In this document: positions 35,610 to 43,616 of the stretch, one piece after another
How the letters are laid out: the number at the start of each line of letters is the position of its first letter
Position numbering within the stretch: position 1 is the stretch's first letter
NCBI RefSeq assembly: GCF_001434135.1
Contig: NZ_AZEB01000010.1
Coordinates: 19,892 to 83,891, forward strand
From: Lentilactobacillus kisonensis DSM 19906 = JCM 15041
Lineage (GTDB): Bacteria > Bacillota > Bacilli > Lactobacillales > Lactobacillaceae
DNA: 64,000 nucleotides
Direction of reading: 5' to 3'
Position numbers and translations under genes: made by a program
Notes under the pieces: model-generated
Databases searched by the model: none
Told to the model about the DNA's origin: nothing
What the model saw: the letters and a program-made list of their open reading frames with translations, nothing else

Positions 35610-35912
35610 TAGAATCACTACTTTCTGAAAGAATCATTAGTTGCTAACAATGAGCAATCTGGGATCTTCTCCCGATGCTCTCTGGCTGATTACCAGTAAA
35701 AACAGTTAGGTTCACCTCACTTTTCCCCATACATATTAATTACGTTTTTACATCTCAATATTTTTTTGAAATTTAAAAAAATTGACCGTTTTTGAAAACT
35801 AGGGAACAAAAATTCTTCTCGGCAAACGTTTTGAAGCAATATATAAGCAAGAGCCGCCATCATTCCAAGATTAAGAACAGTGGTGGCCTTCGCTCATATT
35901 AAAAATAGTCAT

Positions 35913-36683
35913 TCAACTAATCGTTAATCGGCTTTGCTTTTCATACGCATGATCAAATTTAACTAAGTAAACAATTCCAATAACCAACATACTGCCAAAG
36001 ATTAACAAAACGGGGAGCCAACTGGTTGCGACGCTTGGGGTGCTTGCAATTCCTGGCTGCCAATCCATCAGGAAATGAAGGCCGATCCCCCAGAACAAGG
36101 TATTTGTAGTCACCCGAATTGCGGCCAACACAACTCCCAACGCAAAAGCGTAGAAGATTTGCTGAATGATCGCTCCTGAATTACCACTTCTCAGGTTCAT
36201 GAGATGGAGACTACCAAATATCAACGCCGAATAAAGTGCCGACCGGGTAAATTTCAAAGACCGGCTGCGATATTGCATGTTTTGCAGAAAGATTGAAAAG
36301 AACAACCCACGAGTCAGACTTTCTTCAAAGATCCCTGCCGCTAAAGCAAACATTGTATTTTCGGCTAGCGTTGTTGAATTTAAATTCAGCAATATCCGCG
36401 ACGGCAACTGTTCTTGCCATGCCATCACAATCAGACTAATCCCGATAATCATAAACCAAAGTTTCAAATTTGTTGAAAGTTTTACTCTGGGCTTGGTTAC
36501 CTTAAACGTGCCAACCTCCCTGTATATAATAAATAAAACAATCAATGAGAACAACAATCGCGCTTTAGCATACGTCACTTCACCACTATCAAACAGCGCA
36601 AAAGCCATAAAAACAAAGATAATCAGGATAATAATTGCGACAAACAATTGCTCAACCCACGACCGTCGACTCTCAATAATCAT
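35913..36683 (-). CDS. CPBP-family intramembrane metalloprotease (tandem copy 2)
   Basis: A 256-residue membrane protein with EESLTR, GSLHLMN and HFLMDW in the order expected for CPBP proteases. It shares the start MIIESRRSWVEQ and the leader AGAAAGTAGTGATT with the neighbour at 34839, so the two arose by tandem duplication. The gap of about 300 bases between them holds a weak CCGCCA/TGGTGG hairpin near 35849-35895 that may end this transcript, and no gene. Confidence 0.78.
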   Translation of the reverse strand: MIIESRRSWVEQLFVAIIILIIFVFMAFALFDSGEVTYAKARLLFSLIVLFIIYREVGTFKVTKPRVKLSTNLKLWFMIIGISLIVMAWQEQLPSRILLNLNSTTLAENTMFALAAGIFEESLTRGLFFSIFLQNMQYRSRSLKFTRSALYSALIFGSLHLMNLRSGNSGAIIQQIFYAFALGVVLAAIRVTTNTLFWGIGLHFLMDWQPGIASTPSVATSWLPVLLIFGSMLVIGIVYLVKFDHAYEKQSRLTIS

Positions 36684-36951
36684 TGGAATCACTACTTTCT
36701 GCGAATTAAATTAAGCTGATTATAATCTATTTGCCATTTTAGTGCTACCAGCGAAATACCTCTTTAACTTAGTCATCTTAGTTGAATCATCTTGTTCATT
36801 AATGACAATTTGATCTCTAAGCGATAGATGCAATCTATCCAGCGTCGCTACATATTAAGCGGTCATCTATTTTTATCATTTAGACATCCCACACATTTGC
36901 AACTCTCGATTAATCATTGATAATTTATTTTCCCTGTAAGCCTTTTCCAAC

Positions 36952-36981
36952 TTGAATCCAACCCCATGTCATGGATATAAT
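36952..36981 (+). promoter_or_regulatory. Promoter of the ThrE-like exporter gene
   Basis: TTGAAT (36952-36957), 18-base spacer, TATAAT (36976-36981), 46 bases before the ATG. The remaining part of the 36684-37026 gap shows no gene. Confidence 0.65.
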
Positions 36982-37026
36982 GCAAATATTGCTAATAATA
37001 CAATTCGATTCATCTTGGAGGACCTC

Positions 37027-38379
37027 ATGGCAAATAGCCAACCCGATGCACCTAAAAAATTTCGATTATCTCAAAATCATCATATGACCATTCCGTGGAA
37101 TGCTTTCATTAGTCAGGAAAGGGTTCCCGCTAAAAATGCCCCGCTTCGTGAACGCGCGTCCGTTATTGGCCGCGTTGGTATCATTATGCTATCTTGCGGT
37201 ACTGGAGCCTGGCGAGTTAGAGATGCCATGAACACCATTGCCCGCGTACTAGGTGTAACTTGTTCAGCCGACATTGGCCTAACTTCAATTCAGTTTACCT
37301 GCTTTGCTGACGATGACAGCTATTCACAAATTCTTTCACTCCCAAACACCGGGGTGAATACGGACAAACTAAACATCATGGAGGGCTTTGTTGCCAATTT
37401 TGCCAACGATTTTTCAACGACAACTATTCGGACGATACATAACCAAATCGATAAGATTCAACAGAAGCCCGCTCAATATACCCCCGTTATTTCCGGATTA
37501 GCGGCCGCCTTAGCCTGCAGCGGATTTATTTTCCTACTTGGTGGTGGCATCCCCGAAATGGTTTGTTCGTTCATCGGTGCTGGAATCGGAAACTTTACTA
37601 GAAGCGTGATGGGCAAACATCGCATGACAACTTTTGCCAGTATTGCGATTTCCGTGGCAATTGCTGGAATCGCGTATATGATTTCATTCAAACTCTTTGA
37701 GGCAAACTTCCAAGTTTTGGCTCAACATGAGGCAGGCTACATCGGCGCGATGTTGTTTGTTATTCCTGGCTTTCCGTTCATTACAAGCATTTTAGACCTT
37801 TCGAAGCTAGATATGCGATCAGGGCTGGAAAGGCTGACATATGCGATTATGATTACGTTAATCGCTTCATTAGTTGGTTGGCTGGTTGCCCTACTCTTTC
37901 ACTTCCAGCCTGAAAACTTTCTGCCACTCGGCTTATCGCCAATCATTTTAATGTTACTGAGGTTGCCGGCAAGCTTCTGTGGGGTTTTCGGTTTCTCGAT
38001 TATGTTTAATAGCACCGTCAGAATGGCAACGGTTGCTGGCTGTATTGGTGCCGTTGCGAATACGTTAAGGCTTGAACTAGTAGATTTAACAACATTACCA
38101 CCAGCTGCCGCCGCATTCTTGGCCGCCTTATTAGCGGGCTTGATTGCATCTGTCGTCAACCGGTTCAATGGTTACCCAAGAATTTCACTAACCGTGCCAT
38201 CAATCGTCATCATGGTCCCAGGATTGTATATTTACAGAGCCGTTTATAGCATCGGTATCAATCAAATCAGTGTTGGTGCATTGTGGCTCACAAAGGCTGC
38301 CTTGATTATTATGTTCCTGCCACTAGGATTGTTCGTGGCAAGAGCGTTACTGGATAGGGAATGGCGACATTTTGATTAA
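37027..38379 (+). CDS. Threonine/serine exporter, ThrE family
   Basis: A 450-residue membrane protein. The cytosolic N-terminal part (MLSCGTGAWRVRDAMNTIAR, about 60-80) is the ThrE N-domain with its conserved GxxxWRV. Ten or so membrane segments follow in two blocks (ThrE plus ThrE_2 fused in one chain). GPGLYIYRAVYS-like MVPGLYIYRAVYS near 397 is typical of the second block. It exports threonine or serine with H+ exchange. GGAGGACC precedes the ATG at 37027. It is close to the threonine synthesis genes. A nested repeat begins at its stop codon. Confidence 0.85.
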   Translation: MANSQPDAPKKFRLSQNHHMTIPWNAFISQERVPAKNAPLRERASVIGRVGIIMLSCGTGAWRVRDAMNTIARVLGVTCSADIGLTSIQFTCFADDDSYSQILSLPNTGVNTDKLNIMEGFVANFANDFSTTTIRTIHNQIDKIQQKPAQYTPVISGLAAALACSGFIFLLGGGIPEMVCSFIGAGIGNFTRSVMGKHRMTTFASIAISVAIAGIAYMISFKLFEANFQVLAQHEAGYIGAMLFVIPGFPFITSILDLSKLDMRSGLERLTYAIMITLIASLVGWLVALLFHFQPENFLPLGLSPIILMLLRLPASFCGVFGFSIMFNSTVRMATVAGCIGAVANTLRLELVDLTTLPPAAAAFLAALLAGLIASVVNRFNGYPRISLTVPSIVIMVPGLYIYRAVYSIGINQISVGALWLTKAALIIMFLPLGLFVARALLDREWRHFD

Positions 38380-38613
38380 AGTGAGCGGAGCAAAGCGGTT
38401 AGAGTGCGGAACCAAGCGGTTAGAAAGCGGAGCCTAAGTTACTCCGTTCAGAAATCCTGGGCTTGGATTTTTGAACGGAGTGGCTTAGGTGCAGCTTTCT
38501 GCTTGGTGTAGCACGTTTTTGCTATATCACCAAGAACTATTAATTCATGGGTTTCGGGAAATCTTTGTCATAGATGCTTAGGTAGAAGTCCCTGCTTTGT
38601 GCAGCGGTCCTAC
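38380..38613 (+). repeat. Dispersed imperfect-palindrome repeat, nested copy f
   Basis: The left end AAGTGAGCGGAGCAAAGCGG is interrupted after about 22 bases by a full second element (38402-38517, GAGTGCGG to GTAGCACG). The right half of the outer element resumes and ends GCAGCGGTCCTACT at 38613. The inner copy is nearly identical to copy e at 34419. Confidence 0.85.
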
Positions 38614-38642
38614 TCTATATAAACTAGACCAATCACCAAGCC

Positions 38643-38684
38643 AAAAAAGTAGCACCATGCCAACCGACATGATGCTACTTTTTA
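38643..38684 (-). terminator. Terminator of the zinc-type oxidoreductase gene
   Basis: AAAAAAGTAGCACCATG pairs with CATGATGCTACTTTTT around 8 bases, directly past the stop at 38698. Confidence 0.85.
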
Positions 38685-38697
38685 ATTATTCAATCTC

Positions 38698-39609
38698 TTA
38701 TTTAACAATAATTACCCGGCCATCATGCTTCTCTTCAAGCAACTGGTGACCCTTTACAAATCCATCCCGATTAAACGGTAATGTATAACCGATATTAACG
38801 GTAAGTTTACCATCACGCATAAGATCAATAACGGCTTGCAAGGCTTCCCGATCAGACATTGCGTTGGTTGGGTGGACATGGACAAACTTCAGTGGCTTAT
38901 CAGTCGTGGGTGACGTATGTGCAACACTGGCAACCGTCCCATTTGGTTTAACCATCTTAATGTCGTCATCAGTGCCAGCACCGTTCATAGCGCTATTAAT
39001 CACAACATCCCCCTGATCCGCCAGTACGGTAGCGGGGTCTTCCTGATCATAAGCGACAAAACGCGTTGCTCCGATTGATTTAACAAATTCTTCGTTATGA
39101 CTGGAAGCAATTCCGATAACGTCAGCACCAAGATCCGTTGCAATTTGAACGGATAGTGACCCCACACCACCGGAGGCTCCCTTTACGATCACCGTTTGAC
39201 CTGGTTGAACACCGGCGAAAAACTTGACCGCTTTATATGCCGTCAAACCTGGGGTGATAATCCCGGCAACCCGGGTTGGTGTCATGCCATCTGGAACGGC
39301 GACCGTTGCATCTAAATCCGCTAAAACATACTCAGCGTATCCCTGCTCAGTATGGGTCATGACTAACTCACCAACGCCAAATTCACTGACGCCATCACCA
39401 ATCTCAGTTACTTCACCGACAACGTCGCGCCCAGGAATTAAAGGCGATCCCAAGCGACCATATCCAGCCCGTTCGGCTCGCTCACGATTATTGAGACCAA
39501 TCGCAATCGTTCGCACTAATACTTGATTCATATTTGGGGTAGGCTGGTCGATATCGTATTCCTGAAAAACGTCAGGATCCCCATGTTGTTCATATCCGTA
39601 TGCTTTCAT
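38698..39609 (-). CDS. MDR-family NADP-dependent oxidoreductase
   Basis: A 303-residue medium-chain dehydrogenase/reductase: N-terminal KAYGYEQHGDPDVFQEYDI, GRDVVGEVTEIGDGV, and IVKGASGGVGSLSVQIATDL as the NADP loop (about 140-160). No zinc cysteines, so it is a quinone/enone reductase or similar. Only distantly related to the copy at 12470. GGAGGCACAC precedes the ATG at 39609. Two tandem palindromic repeats lie just upstream (39681-39937), so its leader may contain them. Confidence 0.83.
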   Translation of the reverse strand: MKAYGYEQHGDPDVFQEYDIDQPTPNMNQVLVRTIAIGLNNRERAERAGYGRLGSPLIPGRDVVGEVTEIGDGVSEFGVGELVMTHTEQGYAEYVLADLDATVAVPDGMTPTRVAGIITPGLTAYKAVKFFAGVQPGQTVIVKGASGGVGSLSVQIATDLGADVIGIASSHNEEFVKSIGATRFVAYDQEDPATVLADQGDVVINSAMNGAGTDDDIKMVKPNGTVASVAHTSPTTDKPLKFVHVHPTNAMSDREALQAVIDLMRDGKLTVNIGYTLPFNRDGFVKGHQLLEEKHDGRVIIVK

Positions 39610-39680
39610 TGTGTGTGCCTCCTTAATCGTCTCACTGGCGCTATTGTAAGCGCAATCACGGAGGAGAGCAAGCAATTAGT

Positions 39681-39803
39681 AAGTGAGCGGAGCAAAGCGG
39701 TTAGAAACTGGAACATAAGTCTCCTTGGGCAGAAATTCCTGGGTTTGGAATTTTTGACCAAGGTGCTTATGTGGAAGTTTCTGCTTTGTGCAGCCGTCCT
39801 ACT
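39681..39803 (+). repeat. Dispersed imperfect-palindrome repeat, copy g
   Basis: Begins AAGTGAGCGGAGCAAAGCGG and ends GTGCAGCCGTCCTACT. The arms pair over most of their length: AAAGC / GCTTT, AGAAACT / AGTTTCT, ACATAAG / CTTATGT, CCTTGG / CCAAGG. This is the cleanest copy in the window. Confidence 0.9.
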
Positions 39804-39935
39804 AAGTGAGCGGAGCAGAGCGTGAAACCAAGCGGTTAGCAATCAGTTCATAAGTCTCCGCAACTGAAAATCCCGGGTTTGGATTTACAGTTGCGGTGCT
39901 TATGTGCAAGTCTCTATTGTCGCGCAGAAGTTCTA
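39804..39935 (+). repeat. Dispersed imperfect-palindrome repeat, chimeric copy h
   Basis: Starts AAGTGAGCGGAGCAGAGCG and then switches to TGAAACCAAGCGGTTAG, the start of the GAGTGCGG subtype. It ends CGCGCAGAAGTTCTA. Directly abuts copy g. The arms TAAGTCTCCGCAACTG / CAGTTGCGGTGCTTA pair. Beyond it to 40039 nothing is seen. Confidence 0.8.
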
Positions 39936-40039
39936 ATCTATATACTAGCAAAACGCATCCAAAATCAAAAAATAACCAAGAAAAAAGCTAGGACAATAGT
40001 CGCCCTAGCAAAATTAATAGCAAATTATAAATTTAAATT

Positions 40040-40582
40040 TTAGCGGCCAAACTGCCACCAGTGTTTTTTACGACCGGTTGATTCAAAACGGCCATCCCCT
40101 GCGGAAGTTGGTTGGTAGTTATCGGGGATGTTATCTTCAGACTGATGTTCAGTCGGCGTTTGTTCGATTGTTTTGGTTTGCGTTGAGTTTCCACTTTTGT
40201 TTTCGAGCTGCTTAAGCTTATTTTGGACATCTAATTGTAATCGTTGCGATTGATCCAATAATTGGTGAAGTTCTGCAATTTGTTTATCTTTTTCTTCGAT
40301 CTGTTTGCGTTGGTCTTCCAATTGTTCAGCCAACAAATGACTTTGATCCCGATTATCCTTAGCAACCGTCTCATTTGCGGTTTCCATTTCGGCTTTTCGA
40401 GTATTCGTTGCACCTTGATTTTTAAATTGTCCCTTTAACAACTCAATCCCTTCATCTTTGATTAGGATCTTATTACCCTTTTTGATCGTATATGTAGATC
40501 GAAACTTATCGTCCATATGTTTCCTGATTGCGGTTTTAGAAACTGCTAATTCATCCGCCAGCTCTTTGATAGTTAGTTCCAT
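40040..40582 (-). CDS. DUF536-family protein (HTH plus coiled coil)
   Basis: A 180-residue protein: an N-terminal helix-turn-helix (LTIKELADELAVSKTAIRKH, residues 3-22), a second small domain, a coiled coil at about 82-130 (heptads with QLEDQRKQIEEKDKQIAELH), then a polar tail ending KKHWWQFGR. This aromatic-basic end and layout are those of DUF536 proteins, common beside theta-type replication genes on lactobacillus plasmids but also on chromosomes. It may bind DNA and membrane; the function is unproven. GGGGGCGA precedes the ATG. Confidence 0.78.
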   Translation of the reverse strand: MELTIKELADELAVSKTAIRKHMDDKFRSTYTIKKGNKILIKDEGIELLKGQFKNQGATNTRKAEMETANETVAKDNRDQSHLLAEQLEDQRKQIEEKDKQIAELHQLLDQSQRLQLDVQNKLKQLENKSGNSTQTKTIEQTPTEHQSEDNIPDNYQPTSAGDGRFESTGRKKHWWQFGR

Positions 40583-40749
40583 TTAATGTCGCCCCCAAAT
40601 AGGATTTGATTCGCGAACAGTCTGGTTCGCAGATGCACAACATACATTATAATGATTAAATGGTTATTCGGCAACTTAATATCGGGCACTGTCACAAAAA
40701 TATTATAATAAAAAATAATATAAAATTAAATTATGATTAGAGTTGCTTA

Positions 40750-40779
40750 TTGACAATCTCATTATAATTGCGGTAAACT
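40750..40779 (+). promoter_or_regulatory. Promoter of the amino acid permease gene
   Basis: TTGACA (40750-40755), 18-base spacer, TAAACT (40774-40779). It implies a leader of about 200 bases. Confidence 0.6.
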
Positions 40780-40785
40780 ACTCGC

Positions 40786-40982
40786 AACGTCTAACAGTAA
40801 TGGATCACACCAGAGTTTGCAATTATCATGAACTTGTTACTTTGATCGAGGAAGAAAACCGCGATCGTTTTCGTATTTAGTTAGAGAAGGTGCGCACCTG
40901 TTAATTTATAACGATTACTACTTATAGGCGCTATCACTAAACACCTTGTTAACTTTTCATTTAATAATTTGGAGGGAACTCA
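40786..40982 (+). other. Long untranslated leader of the amino acid permease gene
   Basis: About 200 bases between the predicted start point and the ATG. It contains an AGGTGCGCACCT palindrome (40898-40909) and an AAAAC/GTTTT pair near 40857-40873, but no T-box core or other riboswitch consensus was recognised. A 26-codon frame at 40800 has no ribosome site and is not called. Confidence 0.4.
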
Positions 40983-42437
40983 ATGAGTCGCTTAACTGAA
41001 AAAATGTTTCGAAAAGAGGATCCACTAGTTTATCAGGATAAGGATTCGCATTTGATTCGCAGCCTGACAACGAAAGACTTTCTTGCCTTAGGGGTCGGCA
41101 CGATTGTTTCTGCTTCAATCTTTACGTTACCAGGCGTTGTTGCCGCCCAACATGCAGGTCCAGCCGTGGCCCTATCCTGTTTAACCGCTGCAATCGTTGC
41201 TGGCCTGGTTGCCTTTGCCTACGCTGAAATGGCTGCCGCAATGCCTTTTGCTGGTTCTGCATATTCCTGGATCAACGTTATTTTTGGTGAATTCTGGGGT
41301 TGGATTGCTGGCTGGGCTTTACTGGCTGAATACTTCATTGCCGTCGCCTTCGTTGCGTCCGGGCTATCTGCTAACTTCCAAGGCCTAATTTCTACGGCGG
41401 GGCTAAAGTTACCTAGGAGTTTGGCTGCTGCCTCAACCGGCAATAACGGCGGCCTGATGGACATCGTTGCCATTGTCGCCATTATCTTGGTCACCCTGCT
41501 TCTTTCCCGTGGTGCCTCACAGACGACCCGGGTTGAAAATACACTGGTGGTGTTAAAAGTAATTGCCATTCTGATCTTTATTTTTGTCGGCGTTACCGCC
41601 ATTAAAATGTCAAACTATTCACCATTTATTCCTAAATACCATCTCAATCCTGATGGTTCCCCATTTGGTGGCTGGCAAGGAATCTACGCTGGGGTTTCAG
41701 AAATTTTTCTGGCCTATATCGGCTTTGATTCAATTGCCGCGAACTCTGCGGAAGCCAAGAACCCTCAAAAGACGATGCCCCGTGGTATCTTAGGGTCCCT
41801 AGTCATCGCTGTTATTCTCTTTGTTTCAGTGGCCTTGGTATTAGTCGGTATGTTCCACTATTCAGACTATGCAAACAACGCCGAACCCGTTGGCTACGCG
41901 TTAAGACGAAGCGGTCACGCAATTGTTGCCACAGTGGTTCAATCAATTGCAGTTGTCGGCATGTTCACAGCCTTAATCGGCATGATGTTGGCCGGATCAA
42001 GACTGGTTTATTCATTTGGCCGTGATGGTTTATTACCAAAATGGCTGGGTAAATTGGAACACAACCTTCCTAACCGAGCCTTGATTGTTTTAACAATTAT
42101 CGGCATTCTTCTAGGCGCCTTCTTCCCATTCACGTTCCTAGCACAGTTAATTTCTGCCGGGACTCTGATCGCGTTTATGTTCGTTTCAATCGGGATTTAC
42201 GCGCTTCGTCCCCGCGAAGGCAAGGACATCCCAATGCCAAGCTTCAGAATGCCACTGTATCCCGTTCTACCAGGATTAGGATTTCTCGGCGCCCTCGCAA
42301 TCTTTATGGGACTCGACATCCAAGCCAAAACTTACGCCCTGGGCTGGTTTATCTTTGGTATGTTAATTTACTTTGCTTACGGGATTCGCCACTCCACTTC
42401 AACAATTGATAAGGCTGCCAAACATCAGGACGATTAA
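40983..42437 (+). CDS. APC-family amino acid permease
   Basis: A 484-residue transporter with about 12 membrane segments. LGVGTIVSASIFTLPGVVAA (about 36-55) is the unwound segment 1 of the APC fold; PFAGSAYSWINVIFGEFWGW follows, and AYIGFDSIAANSAEAKNP (about 245) is the cationic-amino-acid-transporter (CAT/YfnA) type loop. It likely imports an amino acid with H+; the substrate is unresolved. GGAGGGAAC precedes the ATG. Long leader upstream, terminator at 42449. Confidence 0.88.
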   Translation: MSRLTEKMFRKEDPLVYQDKDSHLIRSLTTKDFLALGVGTIVSASIFTLPGVVAAQHAGPAVALSCLTAAIVAGLVAFAYAEMAAAMPFAGSAYSWINVIFGEFWGWIAGWALLAEYFIAVAFVASGLSANFQGLISTAGLKLPRSLAAASTGNNGGLMDIVAIVAIILVTLLLSRGASQTTRVENTLVVLKVIAILIFIFVGVTAIKMSNYSPFIPKYHLNPDGSPFGGWQGIYAGVSEIFLAYIGFDSIAANSAEAKNPQKTMPRGILGSLVIAVILFVSVALVLVGMFHYSDYANNAEPVGYALRRSGHAIVATVVQSIAVVGMFTALIGMMLAGSRLVYSFGRDGLLPKWLGKLEHNLPNRALIVLTIIGILLGAFFPFTFLAQLISAGTLIAFMFVSIGIYALRPREGKDIPMPSFRMPLYPVLPGLGFLGALAIFMGLDIQAKTYALGWFIFGMLIYFAYGIRHSTSTIDKAAKHQDD

Positions 42438-42448
42438 TCAAATAATTC

Positions 42449-42500
42449 AAAAAAAGGAATCGCATTTTTAGCCTAATTGGTTGGAATGCGATTCCTTTTG
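42449..42500. terminator. Bidirectional terminator
   Basis: AAAAGGAATCGCATT pairs with GAATGCGATTCCTTTT; it lies between convergent genes (permease on plus, EEP protein on minus). Confidence 0.88.
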
Positions 42501-42528
42501 TTTTTTCCATATTACTCCGTGACATAAT

Positions 42529-43599
42529 TTATTTATCCAGTTTAAACGTCAGCACCTCTGGATTATGATCTGAGTTTTTAAACCCTAAGTATTTCACGTG
42601 TACGTCTTGAACACTCACATTATCGGAAACTAGAAACCCGTCAATTAATGAAACATAGGTCTTGCCGGGATGATATCCCGTTCCGTTTGCCCTCACCGAT
42701 GGTACTTTAGCAGCCGCCAAACCGTTCTTCACAATTCGAAAACCGTTTGGTAACTGGTTTGCGGGAAACGGATGTGTCCAGTTCTCCCGCTTCTCAGTTG
42801 TTCCAAACACCTTGGGACTGTCACCCAGCATATCGTGATTGTAGTCACCGGCCACGATCACGTAATGGCCATTCGCGGCTTCAGCCTTCATCTTCGCAAA
42901 CAGCTTATTAATTTGAGCCCGGCGAACCTTTGCGTTCTTGGTAAACGCTGATAAATGCAAATTGATAACCGCTAACTGCTTACCGTTTTCGACTGGCAAA
43001 TGGGTAACCGAAATTGCCCGGTCCAAGTCCATGAACTTGTTAAAATCTGTGTCAATTGGCAGCGAATACCGGATACTGTCCGTCATCTTTGCCTTTGCTA
43101 AGGTGACCAACCCCGACTTAGCGCTTCCAATCGGCCTTGTCAGCGGATAGAACAAATAAGCAGAATCGTAGTTTTGAGCGTACACATTTGAATAATCGGC
43201 AAAAGACCGTCGTAACCAGTTGACTTCATTAACGTGAAACGATCGGTCACCATTGGTATCAACCTCCTGAAAAAACGCCAGCGTTGGGTTCTCTGCCCTT
43301 ACCGCTTTTGTAATTCCAGCCATATCCTGCTCAACAGAAGCTTTGCTATACGCCCGTGAATATTTACCACCATCCATGAAAAATGAATAGCTGGCGGGGT
43401 AGGCGGCATAACCAATATTAAACGTTAACGCTTTATATTGAGTGTCAGTTTTCAACACACTGTCGCGATGATTTTGGGGATGTAACTTAACCTTGTCCGC
43501 CATTCGATGGTAGCTCAGATAGACATACGCAGCATAACCACCAACGATGATAACAATTCCAAACAGAAGTCCCAACATCACTTTAAAAAACTTTTTCAT
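42529..43599 (-). CDS. Membrane-anchored endonuclease/exonuclease/phosphatase (EEP) family protein
   Basis: A 356-residue protein. Residues 5-30 are a hydrophobic N-terminal anchor. The EEP domain follows with its catalytic set: LTFNIGYA (Asn), FFQEVDTNGDRS (Glu), NLHLSAF (His), VAGDYNHDM (Asp/Asn) and KNSDHNPEVL (Asp-His). The active domain should face outside, where such enzymes act on sugar phosphates, phospholipids or nucleic acid. Last gene of an operon with a GNAT enzyme and a Bcr-type exporter, 17 bases after the latter. Confidence 0.82.
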   Translation of the reverse strand: MKKFFKVMLGLLFGIVIIVGGYAAYVYLSYHRMADKVKLHPQNHRDSVLKTDTQYKALTFNIGYAAYPASYSFFMDGGKYSRAYSKASVEQDMAGITKAVRAENPTLAFFQEVDTNGDRSFHVNEVNWLRRSFADYSNVYAQNYDSAYLFYPLTRPIGSAKSGLVTLAKAKMTDSIRYSLPIDTDFNKFMDLDRAISVTHLPVENGKQLAVINLHLSAFTKNAKVRRAQINKLFAKMKAEAANGHYVIVAGDYNHDMLGDSPKVFGTTEKRENWTHPFPANQLPNGFRIVKNGLAAAKVPSVRANGTGYHPGKTYVSLIDGFLVSDNVSVQDVHVKYLGFKNSDHNPEVLTFKLDK

Positions 43600-43616
43600 A
43601 ACAACCTCTTTACCAA

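Noticed and set aside
39523..39825. 100-residue frames on both strands near 39.5-39.8 kb
   Set aside because: They are translations of the palindromic repeat and of the start of the oxidoreductase gene in the wrong frame.
40800..40880. 26-codon frame in the permease leader considered as a leader peptide
   Set aside because: No ribosome site, and a frame of this length is expected by chance.
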